Assembly: GCF_006861825.1 (NCBI RefSeq)
Contig: NZ_VDGI01000008.1
Span: 62,409 to 126,408 of the forward strand
From: Psychrobacillus vulpis
GTDB taxonomy: Bacteria > Bacillota > Bacilli > Bacillales_A > Planococcaceae
Direction of reading: 5' to 3'
Length of the DNA stretch: 64,000 bases
The notes under the pieces were generated by a model that did no database searches, was not told the DNA's origin, and worked only from the letters and a program-made list of their open reading frames with translations. Of the stretch, positions 55,446-64,000 are shown piece by piece. The translations under genes were made by a program, and so were the position numbers. The stretch's first letter is position 1. Each line of letters starts with the position of its first letter.

Positions 55446-56354
55446 TTAGTGAATATCCTTTTTCTTGAATCTTCCACCGCGAACTTCTGCTATATTGCCA
55501 ACTGCTAAAAACGCATGATCATCAATTTCTTCAACAATCGATTTTAGTTTTGCTTCTTCTAGTCTCGTAATAACAGTAAAGATAACTTTTTTATTATCTC
55601 CTGTATATGCACCTTCTCCGTGTAGGTATGTTACACCACGACCAAGACGATCCATGATTGTATCTCCTATGTCTTCGATATAATCACTGATGATATAGAC
55701 AGATTTCGACTCATCGAGTCCTTGTATTACGATATCAATCGTTTTAAAAGCAATGAAATAAGCTAAAAATGAATACATTGCTTGTTCCCAAGTGAAGACG
55801 AAACCAGCAACTGAAAAAATAACTAAGTTAATAATCATGATTATTTCTCCCACAGAAAATGGGAGTGCTTTATTGAATAGAATAGCGAGTATTTCAGATC
55901 CATCTAAAGATCCACCATTTCGGATTACTAGACCAACTCCTATACCTAAAACAATTCCTCCAAACACAGTTGAAAGTAATAAATCGGTAGTAATTGGATC
56001 TACTTTATGTAAAAGTGAGGTGAAAATGGATAGAACGGTAATACCAAAGAGAGTAGATAATGCGAAGGTTTTTCCGATTTGTTTATAGCCTAGGAAAAAG
56101 AAAGGAATGTTGAGGATAAATATGAATATCCCTAAACGTGCTCCTGTTAAGTGAGATAGGATAATGGAGACCCCTACGACTCCTCCATCTAAAATTTGAT
56201 TAGGAACTAGGAATAGCTCCAATCCAATTGCCATTAAAATAGCACCTATAGCAATCATTAGTGTACGTGCAACGATAATTTTTTTGGGAGCATTTCTATG
56301 TGGAGTTTTTCCAATTTTTATATCTGTACTTATCTCTGCTGTTAAGTCACTCAA
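55446..56354 (-). CDS. yitT: YitT-family membrane protein
   Basis: 302 aa from TTG 56354, which has AGAGGAG 6 nt upstream; the ATG at 56390 has no RBS. About six membrane segments in the N-terminal two-thirds (GGVVGVSIILSHLTG, NGGSLDGSEILAI), then a soluble DUF2179 domain (VIFTVITRLEEAKLKSIVEEID). The family is widespread in Firmicutes with unknown transport function. Confidence 0.86.
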   Translation of the reverse strand: MSDLTAEISTDIKIGKTPHRNAPKKIIVARTLMIAIGAILMAIGLELFLVPNQILDGGVVGVSIILSHLTGARLGIFIFILNIPFFFLGYKQIGKTFALSTLFGITVLSIFTSLLHKVDPITTDLLLSTVFGGIVLGIGVGLVIRNGGSLDGSEILAILFNKALPFSVGEIIMIINLVIFSVAGFVFTWEQAMYSFLAYFIAFKTIDIVIQGLDESKSVYIISDYIEDIGDTIMDRLGRGVTYLHGEGAYTGDNKKVIFTVITRLEEAKLKSIVEEIDDHAFLAVGNIAEVRGGRFKKKDIH

Positions 56355-56634
56355 TTTAATCTCCTCTTTTCTGAAAATGTACTTATTCATATATTTTATA
56401 GAATATAAACCTATTATTAAAGTGAAAAGCGTTCAATTTTATGAAATTAATCTGTTAAAAAAATATGATATAATAAGTTAGAAATTTTCAACTTTATACA
56501 GTTGAAGACTCTAACTACTATTGTTAGTTGTAAGATGAACAGTTAAAATCTAGGCACAATTTTTCTCTGCGACACTGGACGGGGAGAAGCGGAAGTAAGT
56601 GTCATGATGAATTTGATGGAAAGCGAGAGTATAA

Positions 56635-57276
56635 ATGGGAATTATACAAGGTTTGATTAGTTTTATTTTACATATAGATGAGCATTTAGTAGATATTATC
56701 CAAATGTTTGACGTATGGTCGTATGCTATTTTATTCTTGATTGTTTTTGTGGAGACAGGTGTTGTCATTTTTCCTTTTTTACCTGGCGATTCCTTACTAT
56801 TTGCAAGCGGGGCCTTTGCAGCAGTTGGTGCATTTCAAATTGTTTTTTTAATGGTTGTATTTTTTACAGCTGCTGTACTTGGAGATACGATGAATTATCA
56901 TATTGGTAAAAAAGTTGGTACTTCTATTCCACCTAATAGTTTTCTAGGAAAATGGATCAATCAGGACAAGATGATAAAAGCACAACAATTTTTTAATAAG
57001 CATGGTGGAAAAACAATTGTCATCGCACGTTTTATGCCTTTTATCCGCACATTTGCACCGTTTGTTGCAGGAGCTAGTCAGATGAATTATCGCTATTTTA
57101 TTCTTTATAATGTGACTGGCGCAGCGTTGTGGGTGAGCTTATGTACAATGCTTGGGTATTTCTTTGGTAACATTCCAATTATTAAAGAAAACTTCTCCAC
57201 TGTTTTATTACTTATTATATTTATTTCGGTGTTGCCTGGAATCATCGGATTTTTAAAGGGAAGTATAAAAAAATGA
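56635..57276 (+). CDS. DedA-family membrane protein
   Basis: 213 aa with SNARE-associated (DedA/VTT) features: FLPGDSLLFASGAFAAVG near 45, RFMPFIRTFAPFVAGASQMNY near 130 and NVTGAALWVSLCTMLGYFFG near 155. Family members flip phospholipids or undecaprenyl phosphate and support membrane homeostasis. The region upstream (56355-56634) shows no recognised RNA element. Confidence 0.88.
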   Translation: MGIIQGLISFILHIDEHLVDIIQMFDVWSYAILFLIVFVETGVVIFPFLPGDSLLFASGAFAAVGAFQIVFLMVVFFTAAVLGDTMNYHIGKKVGTSIPPNSFLGKWINQDKMIKAQQFFNKHGGKTIVIARFMPFIRTFAPFVAGASQMNYRYFILYNVTGAALWVSLCTMLGYFFGNIPIIKENFSTVLLLIIFISVLPGIIGFLKGSIKK

Positions 57277-57306
57277 AAGTGTTGCAAATGACGCAACACT
57301 TTTTTA

Positions 57307-57342
57307 TTGACAAAAATAATAGATGTAATTATGATGGTTACA
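57307..57342 (+). promoter_or_regulatory. Promoter and Rrf2-type operator 1
   Basis: TTGACA (57307-57312), 17 nt, TATGAT (57330-57335). A dyad TGTAA-N9-TTACA (57324-57342) overlaps the -10. The same dyad occurs before the downstream gene. Confidence 0.75.
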
Positions 57343-57359
57343 TCGAAAGGTGGAAAGAT

Positions 57360-57788
57360 ATGAAAATCAGTAGTCGATTTACAGTCGCTGTTCATATACT
57401 ATCTCTCGTAACTTTAGATCGAAACGTCGTTTGTACTTCTGAGTGGATTGCAGAAAGTGTTAATACGAATCCAGTAGTAATTCGAAGACTAATGGGTATG
57501 CTAAAAAAAGCAGGATTCATTGATATTCGACGTGGACTAGGTGGTGCCACACTTCAAAAACCGTTACATGAAATAACGTTATTAGATGTATATCGTGCGG
57601 TTGAAGTAGTGGAAGAGGGAGAACTTTTTCAAATGCATGAAAATCCAAATCCCAATTGTCCTGTAGGTGCTAATATTCAAGAAGTACTGGAAATAATACT
57701 GTTCCGAGCACAAGATGCTATGGAAGCAATTTTAAAGGAAGTTACGATGGAAGAGCTAGTTCAAGTGTTAAGTAAAAAAATTGGATAA
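57360..57788 (+). CDS. Rrf2-family transcriptional regulator (YwnA-like)
   Basis: 142 aa from ATG 57360; the frame is open further upstream but runs through the promoter. The winged HTH is at the N-terminus (SSRFTVAVHILSLV, SEWIAESVNTNPVVIRRLMG, GLGGATLQKP). It has a single Cys (PNCPVG), unlike the three-Cys Fe-S members, so it probably is not an Fe-S sensor. Divergent spacing and shared operators tie it to the next gene. Confidence 0.85.
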   Translation: MKISSRFTVAVHILSLVTLDRNVVCTSEWIAESVNTNPVVIRRLMGMLKKAGFIDIRRGLGGATLQKPLHEITLLDVYRAVEVVEEGELFQMHENPNPNCPVGANIQEVLEIILFRAQDAMEAILKEVTMEELVQVLSKKIG

Positions 57789-57813
57789 ACTATATTCAAT
57801 TTTTTTAATATAG

Positions 57814-57834
57814 TTGTAACTTACTTAGTTACAA
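57814..57834 (+). promoter_or_regulatory. Rrf2-type operator 2
   Basis: The 21-bp dyad TTGTAAC-TTACTTA-GTTACAA contains TGTAA-N9-TTACA, identical in layout to operator 1. It lies 37 bp before the start of the NAD(P)-binding protein gene. Confidence 0.75.
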
Positions 57835-57870
57835 TTAAAATGTTAACTAATTTATTTGGAGGGACATAAT

Positions 57871-58509
57871 ATGAAAATAGGTGTAATTGGGGCAACAGGA
57901 AAAGCAGGGAGTTTTATAGTAAAAGAAGCAAAATTAAGAGGCCATGAAGTGACTGCAATTGTAAGAAACGCTGCAAGATTAAATGATCAAGATGTTTCTG
58001 TTTTAGAAAAAAGTATATTTGACCTTACATCAGATGATGTAAAACAGTTTGATGTAGTAGTAAATGCTTTTGGTGCTCCTCTTGGCGAAGAACAAGCACA
58101 TGTGGATGCTGGTCATGCTTTAATCGAAGCGCTTAAAGGAACAAATACAAGAGCAATTGTTGTAGGAGGCGCAGGAAGTCTATACGTAGACGAAGATAAA
58201 ACAGTTCGGGTAATCGATACACCTGATTTTCCAGACATATTTAAACCAACAGCAACAGGTCAAGGAAGAAACTTAAAAGAACTACAAGAAACACCTGATA
58301 TTAAATGGACATTTGTCAGTCCGGCTGGCCACTTTGACCCGGAAGGTAAAAGAACAGGGTCTTATCAATCAGGAAAAGATAATTTAATTTTAAACTCAAA
58401 AGGCGATAGCTACATCAGTTATGCAGATTATGCAATTGCCATTGTGGATGAAATTGAAAATCCTCAGCATGAAAATGAACGTTTTTCAGTTGTTTCAGAA
58501 GCGGAGTAA
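57871..58509 (+). CDS. NAD(P)H-binding NmrA-like protein (YwnB-like)
   Basis: 212 aa from ATG 57871 with GGAGGG 7 nt upstream. The Rossmann start KIGVIGATGKAGSFIVKEA and VVGGAGSLYVD are visible; no SDR catalytic Tyr-x3-Lys is obvious. In B. subtilis the ywnA/ywnB pair has the same order of types. It may be a redox sensor or reductase controlled by the Rrf2 protein. Confidence 0.85.
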   Translation: MKIGVIGATGKAGSFIVKEAKLRGHEVTAIVRNAARLNDQDVSVLEKSIFDLTSDDVKQFDVVVNAFGAPLGEEQAHVDAGHALIEALKGTNTRAIVVGGAGSLYVDEDKTVRVIDTPDFPDIFKPTATGQGRNLKELQETPDIKWTFVSPAGHFDPEGKRTGSYQSGKDNLILNSKGDSYISYADYAIAIVDEIENPQHENERFSVVSEAE

Positions 58510-59562
58510 ATGATGAAAAAGGGAATTGAGCTCGGCATATATACGCTTGGGGATCTTGGGATGGATCCTCATACTGGAAGTACAATAAGCATGCATCAGC
58601 GTTTAAAAGAAATAATAGAAATGGGAAAATTGGCAGATGAAGCAGGGTTTGATATTTTTGGTGTAGGAGAGCATCATCGCCTAGATTATGCTGTCTCTTC
58701 TCCTGCAGTAGTTCTCTCTGCGGTAGCACAAGTAACAAAGCAGATTAAATTGACGAGTGCAACATCTGTGTTAAGTACATTGGATCCTGTTCGCCTATTT
58801 GAAGACTTTTCAACAGTGGATTTACTATCTAATGGTAGAGCAGAAATAATAGCGGGAAGAGGAGCTTTTGTAGAGTCATTTCCCTTATTCGGATATGATT
58901 TAGACGAATATGATGCTTTATTTGAAGAAAATATAAAGTTACTTCAGCAGTTAAATGAGGAAGAAATTGTTTCTTGGCAAGGTCAATTTCGTCCTAGTCT
59001 TACAAACGCAATGATTTCTCCTAGACCAGTTCAAAAGAAACTTCCACTTTGGGTAGGTGTAGGTGGTACACCGGAGAGTGCAGTAAGAGCTGGAAGACTA
59101 GGAACAGGTATGGCAATGGCAATTCTCGGTGGAGATCCAAAGCGGTTTAAACCATTAGTAGATTTGTATTTTCAAGCAGGATCAGAAGCGGGATATTCAC
59201 GTGATTCCTTGAGCGTCGGTGTTACAGGACATACTTACATTACAAAAGAGTCCCAGCAGGCTAGAGATGAATTTTATCCTTATTACTCTAACTACTGGTC
59301 TTATGTGAATAAGCAGAGAGGTATGGAGACTAGAGTGTCCCGAGCTGATTTTGAAATAATGGCTAGCGCTGAAACCGCACTTTTTGTCGGTAGTCCTGAA
59401 GAAATCATTGAAAAAATCCTTTATCAACATGAATTGTTTGGTCATAAGAGATTTATTGCGCAGCTAGATATTGGGGGCCAATCTTTTAGTAATATTGTAA
59501 AAGGAATGGAACTTCTTGCTACAAAAGTAGCACCGATAGTAAGAAGAGAGACAAGTAAATAG
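58510..59562 (+). CDS. Luciferase-like (LLM class) flavin-dependent oxidoreductase
   Basis: 350 aa. It starts immediately after the previous stop codon (ATGATG; the second ATG at 58513 fits GCGGAG better). LLM fold segments: GFDIFGVGEHHRLDY, TSATSVLSTLDPVRLFEDF, EIIAGRGAFVESFPLFGYD and PLWVGVGGTPESA. It uses FMN or F420 in the family; FMN is expected in Bacillales. Co-transcribed with the NAD(P)-binding protein. Confidence 0.85.
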   Translation: MMKKGIELGIYTLGDLGMDPHTGSTISMHQRLKEIIEMGKLADEAGFDIFGVGEHHRLDYAVSSPAVVLSAVAQVTKQIKLTSATSVLSTLDPVRLFEDFSTVDLLSNGRAEIIAGRGAFVESFPLFGYDLDEYDALFEENIKLLQQLNEEEIVSWQGQFRPSLTNAMISPRPVQKKLPLWVGVGGTPESAVRAGRLGTGMAMAILGGDPKRFKPLVDLYFQAGSEAGYSRDSLSVGVTGHTYITKESQQARDEFYPYYSNYWSYVNKQRGMETRVSRADFEIMASAETALFVGSPEEIIEKILYQHELFGHKRFIAQLDIGGQSFSNIVKGMELLATKVAPIVRRETSK

Positions 59563-59573
59563 CTCCAACGAGA

Positions 59574-59613
59574 ATGACTTAGATGTGACTTCACGCATCT
59601 AAGTCATTTTTTT
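59574..59613 (+). terminator. Terminator after the LLM oxidoreductase gene
   Basis: ATGACTTAGATG (59574-59585) pairs with CATCTAAGTCAT (59596-59607), then six T. Confidence 0.9.
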
Positions 59614-59719
59614 ATTGTCTAACGCCTTTGTTATAAAAAAATTCTTAGCGCATACAATCAATTGTCCAAGCATATTGTTTAATTGCAGTGGAAAAGATAC
59701 GAATGGGAGGAATTACAGA

Positions 59720-61240
59720 ATGGTTTATGCATTTCCGAATACAGAAGGGTCAAAGATTTCTTTTAAGGACAAGTATGAAAACTATATTAACGGAGAATGG
59801 ACTCCACCAGTAAATGGACAATACTTTGAAAATGTCACACCTATTACAGGACAAGCATTTACACAAGTTGCTCGTTCTACTGCAGAAGATATTGAACTAG
59901 CTTTAGATGCGGCGCACGCTGCAAAAGATGCGTGGGGTTCCACTTCTGTTGCAGAACGCTCCAATATATTAAATAAAATTGCGGATCGAATTGAAGAAAA
60001 TTTAGAAAAGTTAGCAATAGCAGAAACTTGGGATAACGGGAAAGCAGTCCGTGAAACATTAAATGCAGATTTACCATTAGCGGTCGATCACTTCCGTTAT
60101 TTTGCAGGGGCGATTCGAGCACAAGAGGGTGGATTAAGTCAAGTTGATAATGATACAGTTGCGTATCACTTCCATGAGCCACTCGGCGTAGTTGGACAAA
60201 TCATACCTTGGAACTTCCCGATTTTAATGGCAGTGTGGAAGCTAGCTCCGGCTCTTGCAGCAGGGAACTGTGTCGTCTTAAAGCCTGCTGAGCAAACACC
60301 AGCGTCGATTTTAGTTTTGATGGAGTTAATTGAAGATTTACTACCTCCTGGTGTTGTAAATATTGTGAATGGTTTCGGCTTAGAAGCTGGGAAACCACTA
60401 GCGTCTAGCCCGCGAATTAGTAAAATTGCATTTACAGGTGAAACGACTACTGGTCGACTAATTATGCAATATGCTTCCCAAAACTTGATACCAGTGACAT
60501 TAGAGCTTGGAGGAAAGTCACCAAATATTTTCTTTGAGGACATTATGGATGAAGATGATGCATTTTTAGATAAAGCAGTAGAAGGATTTGTTTTATTTGC
60601 GCTAAATCAAGGTGAAGTATGTACTTGTCCTTCACGCGTACTAATCCAGGAATCTATTTATGATAAATTTATGGATCGTGTACTGGCGCGCGTAGAAGCA
60701 ATTAAAGTCGGAAATCCATTAGATCCAACTGTTATGATGGGTGCACAAGCTTCCATGGAACAAATGGAAAAAATTCTATCTTATTTAGATATTGGAAAGC
60801 AAGAAGGGGCAGATTGTTTAATAGGTGGGGAACGTAATACTCTAGAGGGCGAATTAGCAAATGGGTATTATATTAAACCAACTGTGTTCAAAGGCACTAA
60901 CAATATGCGTATTTTCCAAGAAGAAATTTTCGGACCGGTAGTATCGGTGACAACCTTTAAAACGAAAGAAGAAGCGCTGGAAATTGCAAATGATACATTA
61001 TATGGATTAGGATCTGGTGTTTGGACACGTAATATGAACACTGCGTATCGTTTCGGACGTGGTATTCAAGCAGGACGTGTTTGGACAAACTGCTATCACC
61101 AATACCCAGCGCATGCGGCATTTGGAGGGTATAAGATGTCCGGAATTGGTCGCGAAAACCATCTAGCTATGCTTAGTCACTATCAACAAACGAAAAATCT
61201 TCTAGTAAGCTACAATGAAAATAAACTAGGATTCTTTTGA
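59720..61240 (+). CDS. NAD(P)-dependent aldehyde dehydrogenase
   Basis: 506 aa from ATG 59720 (GGGAGG 9 nt upstream); the longer frame from 59615 runs through untranslated sequence. Catalytic Glu is in [10 protein letters not shown], catalytic Cys in [20 protein letters not shown] is the cofactor loop. This is the AldA/ExaC (acetaldehyde) group, whose members are often followed by a DUF779 gene, as here. Confidence 0.9.
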   Translation: MVYAFPNTEGSKISFKDKYENYINGEWTPPVNGQYFENVTPITGQAFTQVARSTAEDIELALDAAHAAKDAWGSTSVAERSNILNKIADRIEENLEKLAIAETWDNGKAVRETLNADLPLAVDHFRYFAGAIRAQEGGLSQVDNDTVAYHFHEPLGVVGQIIPWNFPILMAVWKLAPALAAGNCVVLKPAEQTPASILVLMELIEDLLPPGVVNIVNGFGLEAGKPLASSPRISKIAFTGETTTGRLIMQYASQNLIPVTLELGGKSPNIFFEDIMDEDDAFLDKAVEGFVLFALNQGEVCTCPSRVLIQESIYDKFMDRVLARVEAIKVGNPLDPTVMMGAQASMEQMEKILSYLDIGKQEGADCLIGGERNTLEGELANGYYIKPTVFKGTNNMRIFQEEIFGPVVSVTTFKTKEEALEIANDTLYGLGSGVWTRNMNTAYRFGRGIQAGRVWTNCYHQYPAHAAFGGYKMSGIGRENHLAMLSHYQQTKNLLVSYNENKLGFF

Positions 61241-61242
61241 TA

Positions 61243-61303
61243 CTAGGTGAGCGTCCGCAAACGGTGTCCCCGAGAGAAACTTCGCGCAGGAGACAGAACC
61301 TAG
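61243..61303 (+). other. Hairpin-capable leader between aldh and DUF779 genes
   Basis: CTAGGT (61243-61248) and ACCTAG (61298-61303) bracket GAGCGTCCGC and a GAGACAG stretch. It resembles a fragment of the intergenic repeats rather than a terminator; it may simply be a short repeat remnant in the operon. Confidence 0.35.
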
Positions 61304-61348
61304 TAAAAAGTTTATCTTCTTATCTTTCAGAGGAAAGGGTGAGTGTAG

Positions 61349-61705
61349 GTGGTTGAGCGCGTAATCGCAACAGACGCTGCACTGGAACTCATTGAATTAG
61401 TGAAAAGTAAGCATGGATTAGTTATGTTTCATCAATCAGGAGGTTGCTGTGATGGTTCTTCCCCAATGTGCTATCCAGATGGAGAATTAATCATTGGAGA
61501 TCAGGATGTATTGTTAGGCCATATTGGAGATGCACCATTTTATATGCACAAAAGCCAGTTTGATTATTGGAAGCATACCCAGCTGATTATTGATGTAGTG
61601 GACGGTCGTGGTGGGATGTTTTCCCTTGAAGGGGTAGAAGGGAAACGTTTTTTAACGAGATCACGAGCGTTTACAGCTGAAGAGAATAAACAATTGCAAG
61701 CTTAA
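61349..61705 (+). CDS. DUF779 family protein
   Basis: 118 aa from GTG, with AGGAAAGG about 10 nt upstream. A Cys-rich patch QSGGCCDGSSPMCYPDGE near residue 30 is the family hallmark; the rest is a compact beta-rich domain. The family is found next to acetaldehyde/alcohol dehydrogenases, possibly as an accessory or metal-binding factor. Function unproven. Confidence 0.87.
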   Translation: MVERVIATDAALELIELVKSKHGLVMFHQSGGCCDGSSPMCYPDGELIIGDQDVLLGHIGDAPFYMHKSQFDYWKHTQLIIDVVDGRGGMFSLEGVEGKRFLTRSRAFTAEENKQLQA

Positions 61706-61913
61706 ATAGGAGCGAATTAGGGAGTCAGTTTTAGACTTTCTAGTTCGCCTTTTTACATTTCCAGAATCCCTCCACGCTTGATTTAGGTAATGCTATTACT
61801 TCATTTCGTCAGAAGTGATACGCATAAGGAACTTGCGCTTTTATTCTTTTGTCCTTTCGATAGATTCGGCTATACTAAAGAAAAGATTCAATGAATGGAA
61901 GAGGTTATGCAGA

Positions 61914-62645
61914 ATGGTTCAAAAATTATTACGTGCACATGCGTCTGTCCGTAAGTATAAAGACTATACACTTTCTAAGGAGGAAGTTTCAGAGCTAGTT
62001 GAAACTGCTCAACATGCAGCAAGCTCTCATTTCGTTCAAGCATACAGTGTTATCTGGATTACAGATGATTCTAAAAAGGAAGAGCTTGGTAGACTTTCAA
62101 ACAATCCTAAGCAATTTGAAACTGCTGGAGCAGCTTTATTATTTTGTGCAGATTTTCATCGCCTGCAAGTAGCGGGAAAGTTACATGACACAGAGATTAT
62201 TATCGATACGACTGAAAATGTTTTAGTAGGAACTGTGGATGTTGCTTTATTTGCACAAAATCTCGTCATCGCAGCAGAGTCAAAAGGATATGGAATTTGT
62301 TTCATTGGCGGAGTACGAAATGAACCAAACGAAATCAGTCATTTATTCGACTTACCAGAAGGAGTTTTCCCGTTATTTGCAATAACGTTGGGTGTTCCAG
62401 ATCAGCAAAACGACGTAAAACCACGTCTTCCAGTATCAGCTGTCTTACATGAAAATGCTTACGATAGTGTAAAATACAACAAATTGTTAAAGGAATACGA
62501 CCAAACGATGGAAGATTATTATACAAGTAGAGGTTCTAACCAGAAAGCTGCAAATTGGACTAAGTCAATGGCGGACTTCCTTGATCAACCTAGACGTACA
62601 CATATGAAGGAATTTCTGGCAAGTAAAGGATTTCATTTGAAATGA
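61914..62645 (+). CDS. NfsA-type NADPH nitroreductase
   Basis: 243 aa from ATG 61914 (GGAAGAGG 9 nt upstream); the frame is open from 61815 without an RBS. Flavin-binding features: HASVRKYKDYTLSKEEV at the N-terminus, AAQHAASSHF-like TAQHAASSHFVQAYSV, and GYGICFIGGVRNEPNEI. It reduces nitro compounds or flavins with NADPH. Terminator at 61715-61760 is not clear. Confidence 0.85.
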   Translation: MVQKLLRAHASVRKYKDYTLSKEEVSELVETAQHAASSHFVQAYSVIWITDDSKKEELGRLSNNPKQFETAGAALLFCADFHRLQVAGKLHDTEIIIDTTENVLVGTVDVALFAQNLVIAAESKGYGICFIGGVRNEPNEISHLFDLPEGVFPLFAITLGVPDQQNDVKPRLPVSAVLHENAYDSVKYNKLLKEYDQTMEDYYTSRGSNQKAANWTKSMADFLDQPRRTHMKEFLASKGFHLK

Positions 62646-62654
62646 GGTTTACAT

Positions 62655-63329
62655 ATGAAAACTAAATGGTCAACTGAGCTAGTGAAAACCTATATGGAGC
62701 CGCATCGAAACGAAGAGAATGCTTTACCAATGGCAAAATATATGAAAAACAATTTTCCTTTTTTAGGAATTAAAACTCCAGAACGTAGGGATATTTTTCG
62801 TGCCCTTTTGAAAGAGAACGAGCTTCCTTCTTATGAATTAGTTCAAAAAGAAGTTTGGGAACTTTACCGATTAGAAGAACGAGAATATCATTATGTGGCA
62901 ATTGAATTATTAGGTAAATACAAAAAGAAATTAACTGTGGGGGATTTAGCATTCTGCCTAAAACTAATTGAAACAAACTCATGGTGGGACAGTATTGATT
63001 CGATTGCCCCTAATATTGTTGGGGATATTGTGAAGTCGAGTAGAGTGGAAGGGGAAGCGGAAATGATCGAATGGGCTAAGTCTACGAATATGTGGACAAA
63101 CCGTGCTTCTATATTACACCAGTTAAAATATAAAAAAGATACCAATGAAGAATTATTATTTGCTACGATTGAGCGCCACACCGTTTCAAAAGAATTTTTC
63201 ATTCAAAAAGCAATTGGTTGGGTGCTTAGAGAGTATGCCAAAACTAACCCAGATGTTGTTCGGAGTTTTGTAGAAAGTACTAACCTTGCACCATTAAGTA
63301 AACGAGAGGCATTAAAACATATAAAATAG
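62655..63329 (+). CDS. AlkD-like DNA alkylation repair protein
   Basis: 224 aa, all-helical HEAT-like repeats. Matching segments are FPFLGIKTPERRDIFR, EWELYRLEEREYHYVAIELL-like VWELYRLEEREYHYVA, WWDSIDSIAPNIVG (the W-x-D active-site region) and the C-terminal WVLREYAKTNPD. It excises alkylated bases without base flipping. Only 9 bp after the nitroreductase gene, so co-transcription is likely. Confidence 0.88.
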   Translation: MKTKWSTELVKTYMEPHRNEENALPMAKYMKNNFPFLGIKTPERRDIFRALLKENELPSYELVQKEVWELYRLEEREYHYVAIELLGKYKKKLTVGDLAFCLKLIETNSWWDSIDSIAPNIVGDIVKSSRVEGEAEMIEWAKSTNMWTNRASILHQLKYKKDTNEELLFATIERHTVSKEFFIQKAIGWVLREYAKTNPDVVRSFVESTNLAPLSKREALKHIK

Positions 63330-63348
63330 GAAAAGTCGTATATGTTTT

Positions 63349-63396
63349 CAAAAGGTCTCGGGAATTTTGGACATTCCTGAAACCTTTTGAATTTTT
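63349..63396 (+). terminator. Terminator of the nitroreductase-alkD operon
   Basis: CAAAAGGTCTCGGGAA pairs with TTCCTGAAACCTTTTG, with small mismatches, followed by AATTTTTT. It is a near-copy of the terminator stem at 5858-5898. Confidence 0.8.
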
Positions 63397-63439
63397 TATC
63401 CATTTTCCTTCTAATTTCGTTGAGGAAAAATGTTCAGTT

Positions 63440-63790
63440 GGTACTACTTTATAGGGGGCACTGAAAAAACGTCTATTTTTTATGGTAAATACTTTTTCAA
63501 TTCTAGAAAATCGTTGAAAAAGGCGACTCTCCTGCGGGAATAGCGTTAGTCGAAGACCCCGGAGCGAAGCGAGGAGGCTAAGGCAACGCCCGCGGAAAGG
63601 GAGGCCACTGAAAAACCAAAATTCAGAAAATAAAGTCACCACTTGAGAAGTATATTTGTATCAAAATTGGCATGACGTCCCCATAAACACCCTAAAAAGT
63701 GAAGGAATTATGGGATTTCGTTTTTATTTTTTGAAAAAAAGTGACTTTTTCAGTGGCCTCCGGAAAGGGAGCCGTTTCAACGATTCCCCA
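63440..63790 (-). repeat. Repeat mosaic G
   Basis: GGGGGCACTGAAAAA (63454-63468) is an outer end. A 117-bp AGAAAATCG element (63505-63788), in the orientation opposite to copy A, is interrupted at 63601-63760 by the 160-bp element. An open frame crossing it encodes the same spurious peptide as mosaics A and B and is not a gene. Confidence 0.75.
63601..63760 (+). mobile_element. 160-bp non-autonomous element, copy 2
   Basis: The ends GAGGCCACTGAAAAA (63601) and TTTTTCAGTGGCCTC (63760) are a perfect 15-bp inverted repeat. The exact 8-bp direct repeat CGGAAAGG lies at 63593-63600 and 63761-63768. This is the reverse complement of the duplication at copy 1: the same site of the host repeat was hit, in the opposite relative orientation. 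Sequence matches copy 1 except one base. Confidence 0.9.
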
Positions 63791-63919
63791 ATTTATTGGA
63801 ATATTGGACAACCCTATGAATAATAGGGAGGCTCGTCGCTCGCCCGCGGAAAGCGAATGCCAAAGCGCTAAATTCTCTTAGAACTATTTGGCAGTCTTCA
63901 CTCTATTTTATAAGAAAAA
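63791..63919 (-). repeat. Outer modules of mosaic G
   Basis: GGAATATTGGACAACC, then GGAGGCTCGTCGCTCGCC and GGAAAGCGAATGCCAAAGCG modules and TTCACTCTATTTTATAAG, as in mosaic C, leading to the hairpin below. Confidence 0.65.
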
Positions 63920-63962
63920 AGACAGTAGACAAACTCGATAAAATCAAGTTTGTCTACTGTCT
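63920..63962 (-). terminator. Repeat-borne 16-bp hairpin at the window edge
   Basis: AGACAGTAGACAAACT pairs with AGTTTGTCTACTGTCT, followed on the minus strand by TTTTTTC. It abuts a second hairpin (63963-63992, AATAGGAAAAGC/GCTTTTCTATT), likely the terminator of a minus-strand gene beyond the window. Confidence 0.65.
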
Positions 63963-64000
63963 AATAGGAAAAGCTTTAAATGCTTTTCTATTTGGTGTAA

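Noticed and set aside
56500-56634. Possible metal or yybP-ykoY riboswitch before the DedA gene (GACGGGGAGAAGCGG)
   Set aside because: Only a short purine-rich match; the paired helices of that aptamer could not be found.

Overview
The window is AT-rich, low-GC Gram-positive chromosomal DNA. Genes have strong AGGAGG-type ribosome sites, lipoproteins carry LxxC lipoboxes, and there are two CotF-like spore coat genes, B. subtilis-style S-box, L-box and purine riboswitches, and an mtn methionine-salvage cluster. This points to an endospore-forming member of Bacillales. The many GC-rich intergenic repeats suggest a Planococcaceae/Psychrobacillus-type genome, but genus is inference. No rRNA, tRNA, CRISPR array, prophage or complete transposase gene was seen.

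Layout. 1-4990: a guanine-riboswitch purine permease, then a lysine-riboswitch polar amino acid ABC transporter (predicted lysine uptake). 5000-8500: repeat mosaics around a split CopC/CopD copper pair. 8520-13900: MarR-MFS efflux pair, TraB-family protein, FMN reductase, TatA/TatC. 14000-24920: methionine salvage, with mtnWXBD on the minus strand and mtnKA plus a sugar-type ABC transporter on the plus strand, each arm behind its own SAM riboswitch. The transporter is best explained as methylthioribose uptake. 25000-33500: ABC-2 exporter with TetR regulator, DUF488, a CapA-like gene that lacks a usable start, LysR/YeiH, a methyltransferase and an SRPBCC protein. 33519-35462: a Tet(M)-like ribosomal protection GTPase. 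35990-39580: Mn-type ABC transporter behind two MntR-like boxes. 39780-42200: a 58-aa small protein, two coat proteins and a long proteobacterial-type SpeD. 42600-54830: MFS, GNAT, VOC, AraC, beta-lactamase-like and phosphatase genes, an SDR pseudogene, FAD dehydrogenase, RNA methyltransferase-like protein, LytTR regulator and CoA-transferase. 55440-63330: YitT, DedA, an Rrf2/NAD(P)-binding pair with matching operators, luciferase-like oxidoreductase, aldehyde dehydrogenase + DUF779, nitroreductase and AlkD.

The structure not explained by genes is in the intergenic DNA. One family of small elements has ends GAGGGCACTGAAAAA and 8-bp target duplications. A 160-bp member occurs twice, both times in the same 8-bp site of another repeat (a roughly 117-bp element with AGAAAATCGTTGAAA ends) but in opposite orientation relative to it. 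A 242-bp member can be removed on paper to restore the empty site. A second class starts with (C)AGACTGTAGAC next to Rho-independent terminators; in three cases about 15-21 bp of the terminator is duplicated at its other end. These look like nested non-autonomous mobile elements, one class of which targets terminators.

All functional calls come from reading the sequence and recalling family motifs. No database search was possible.
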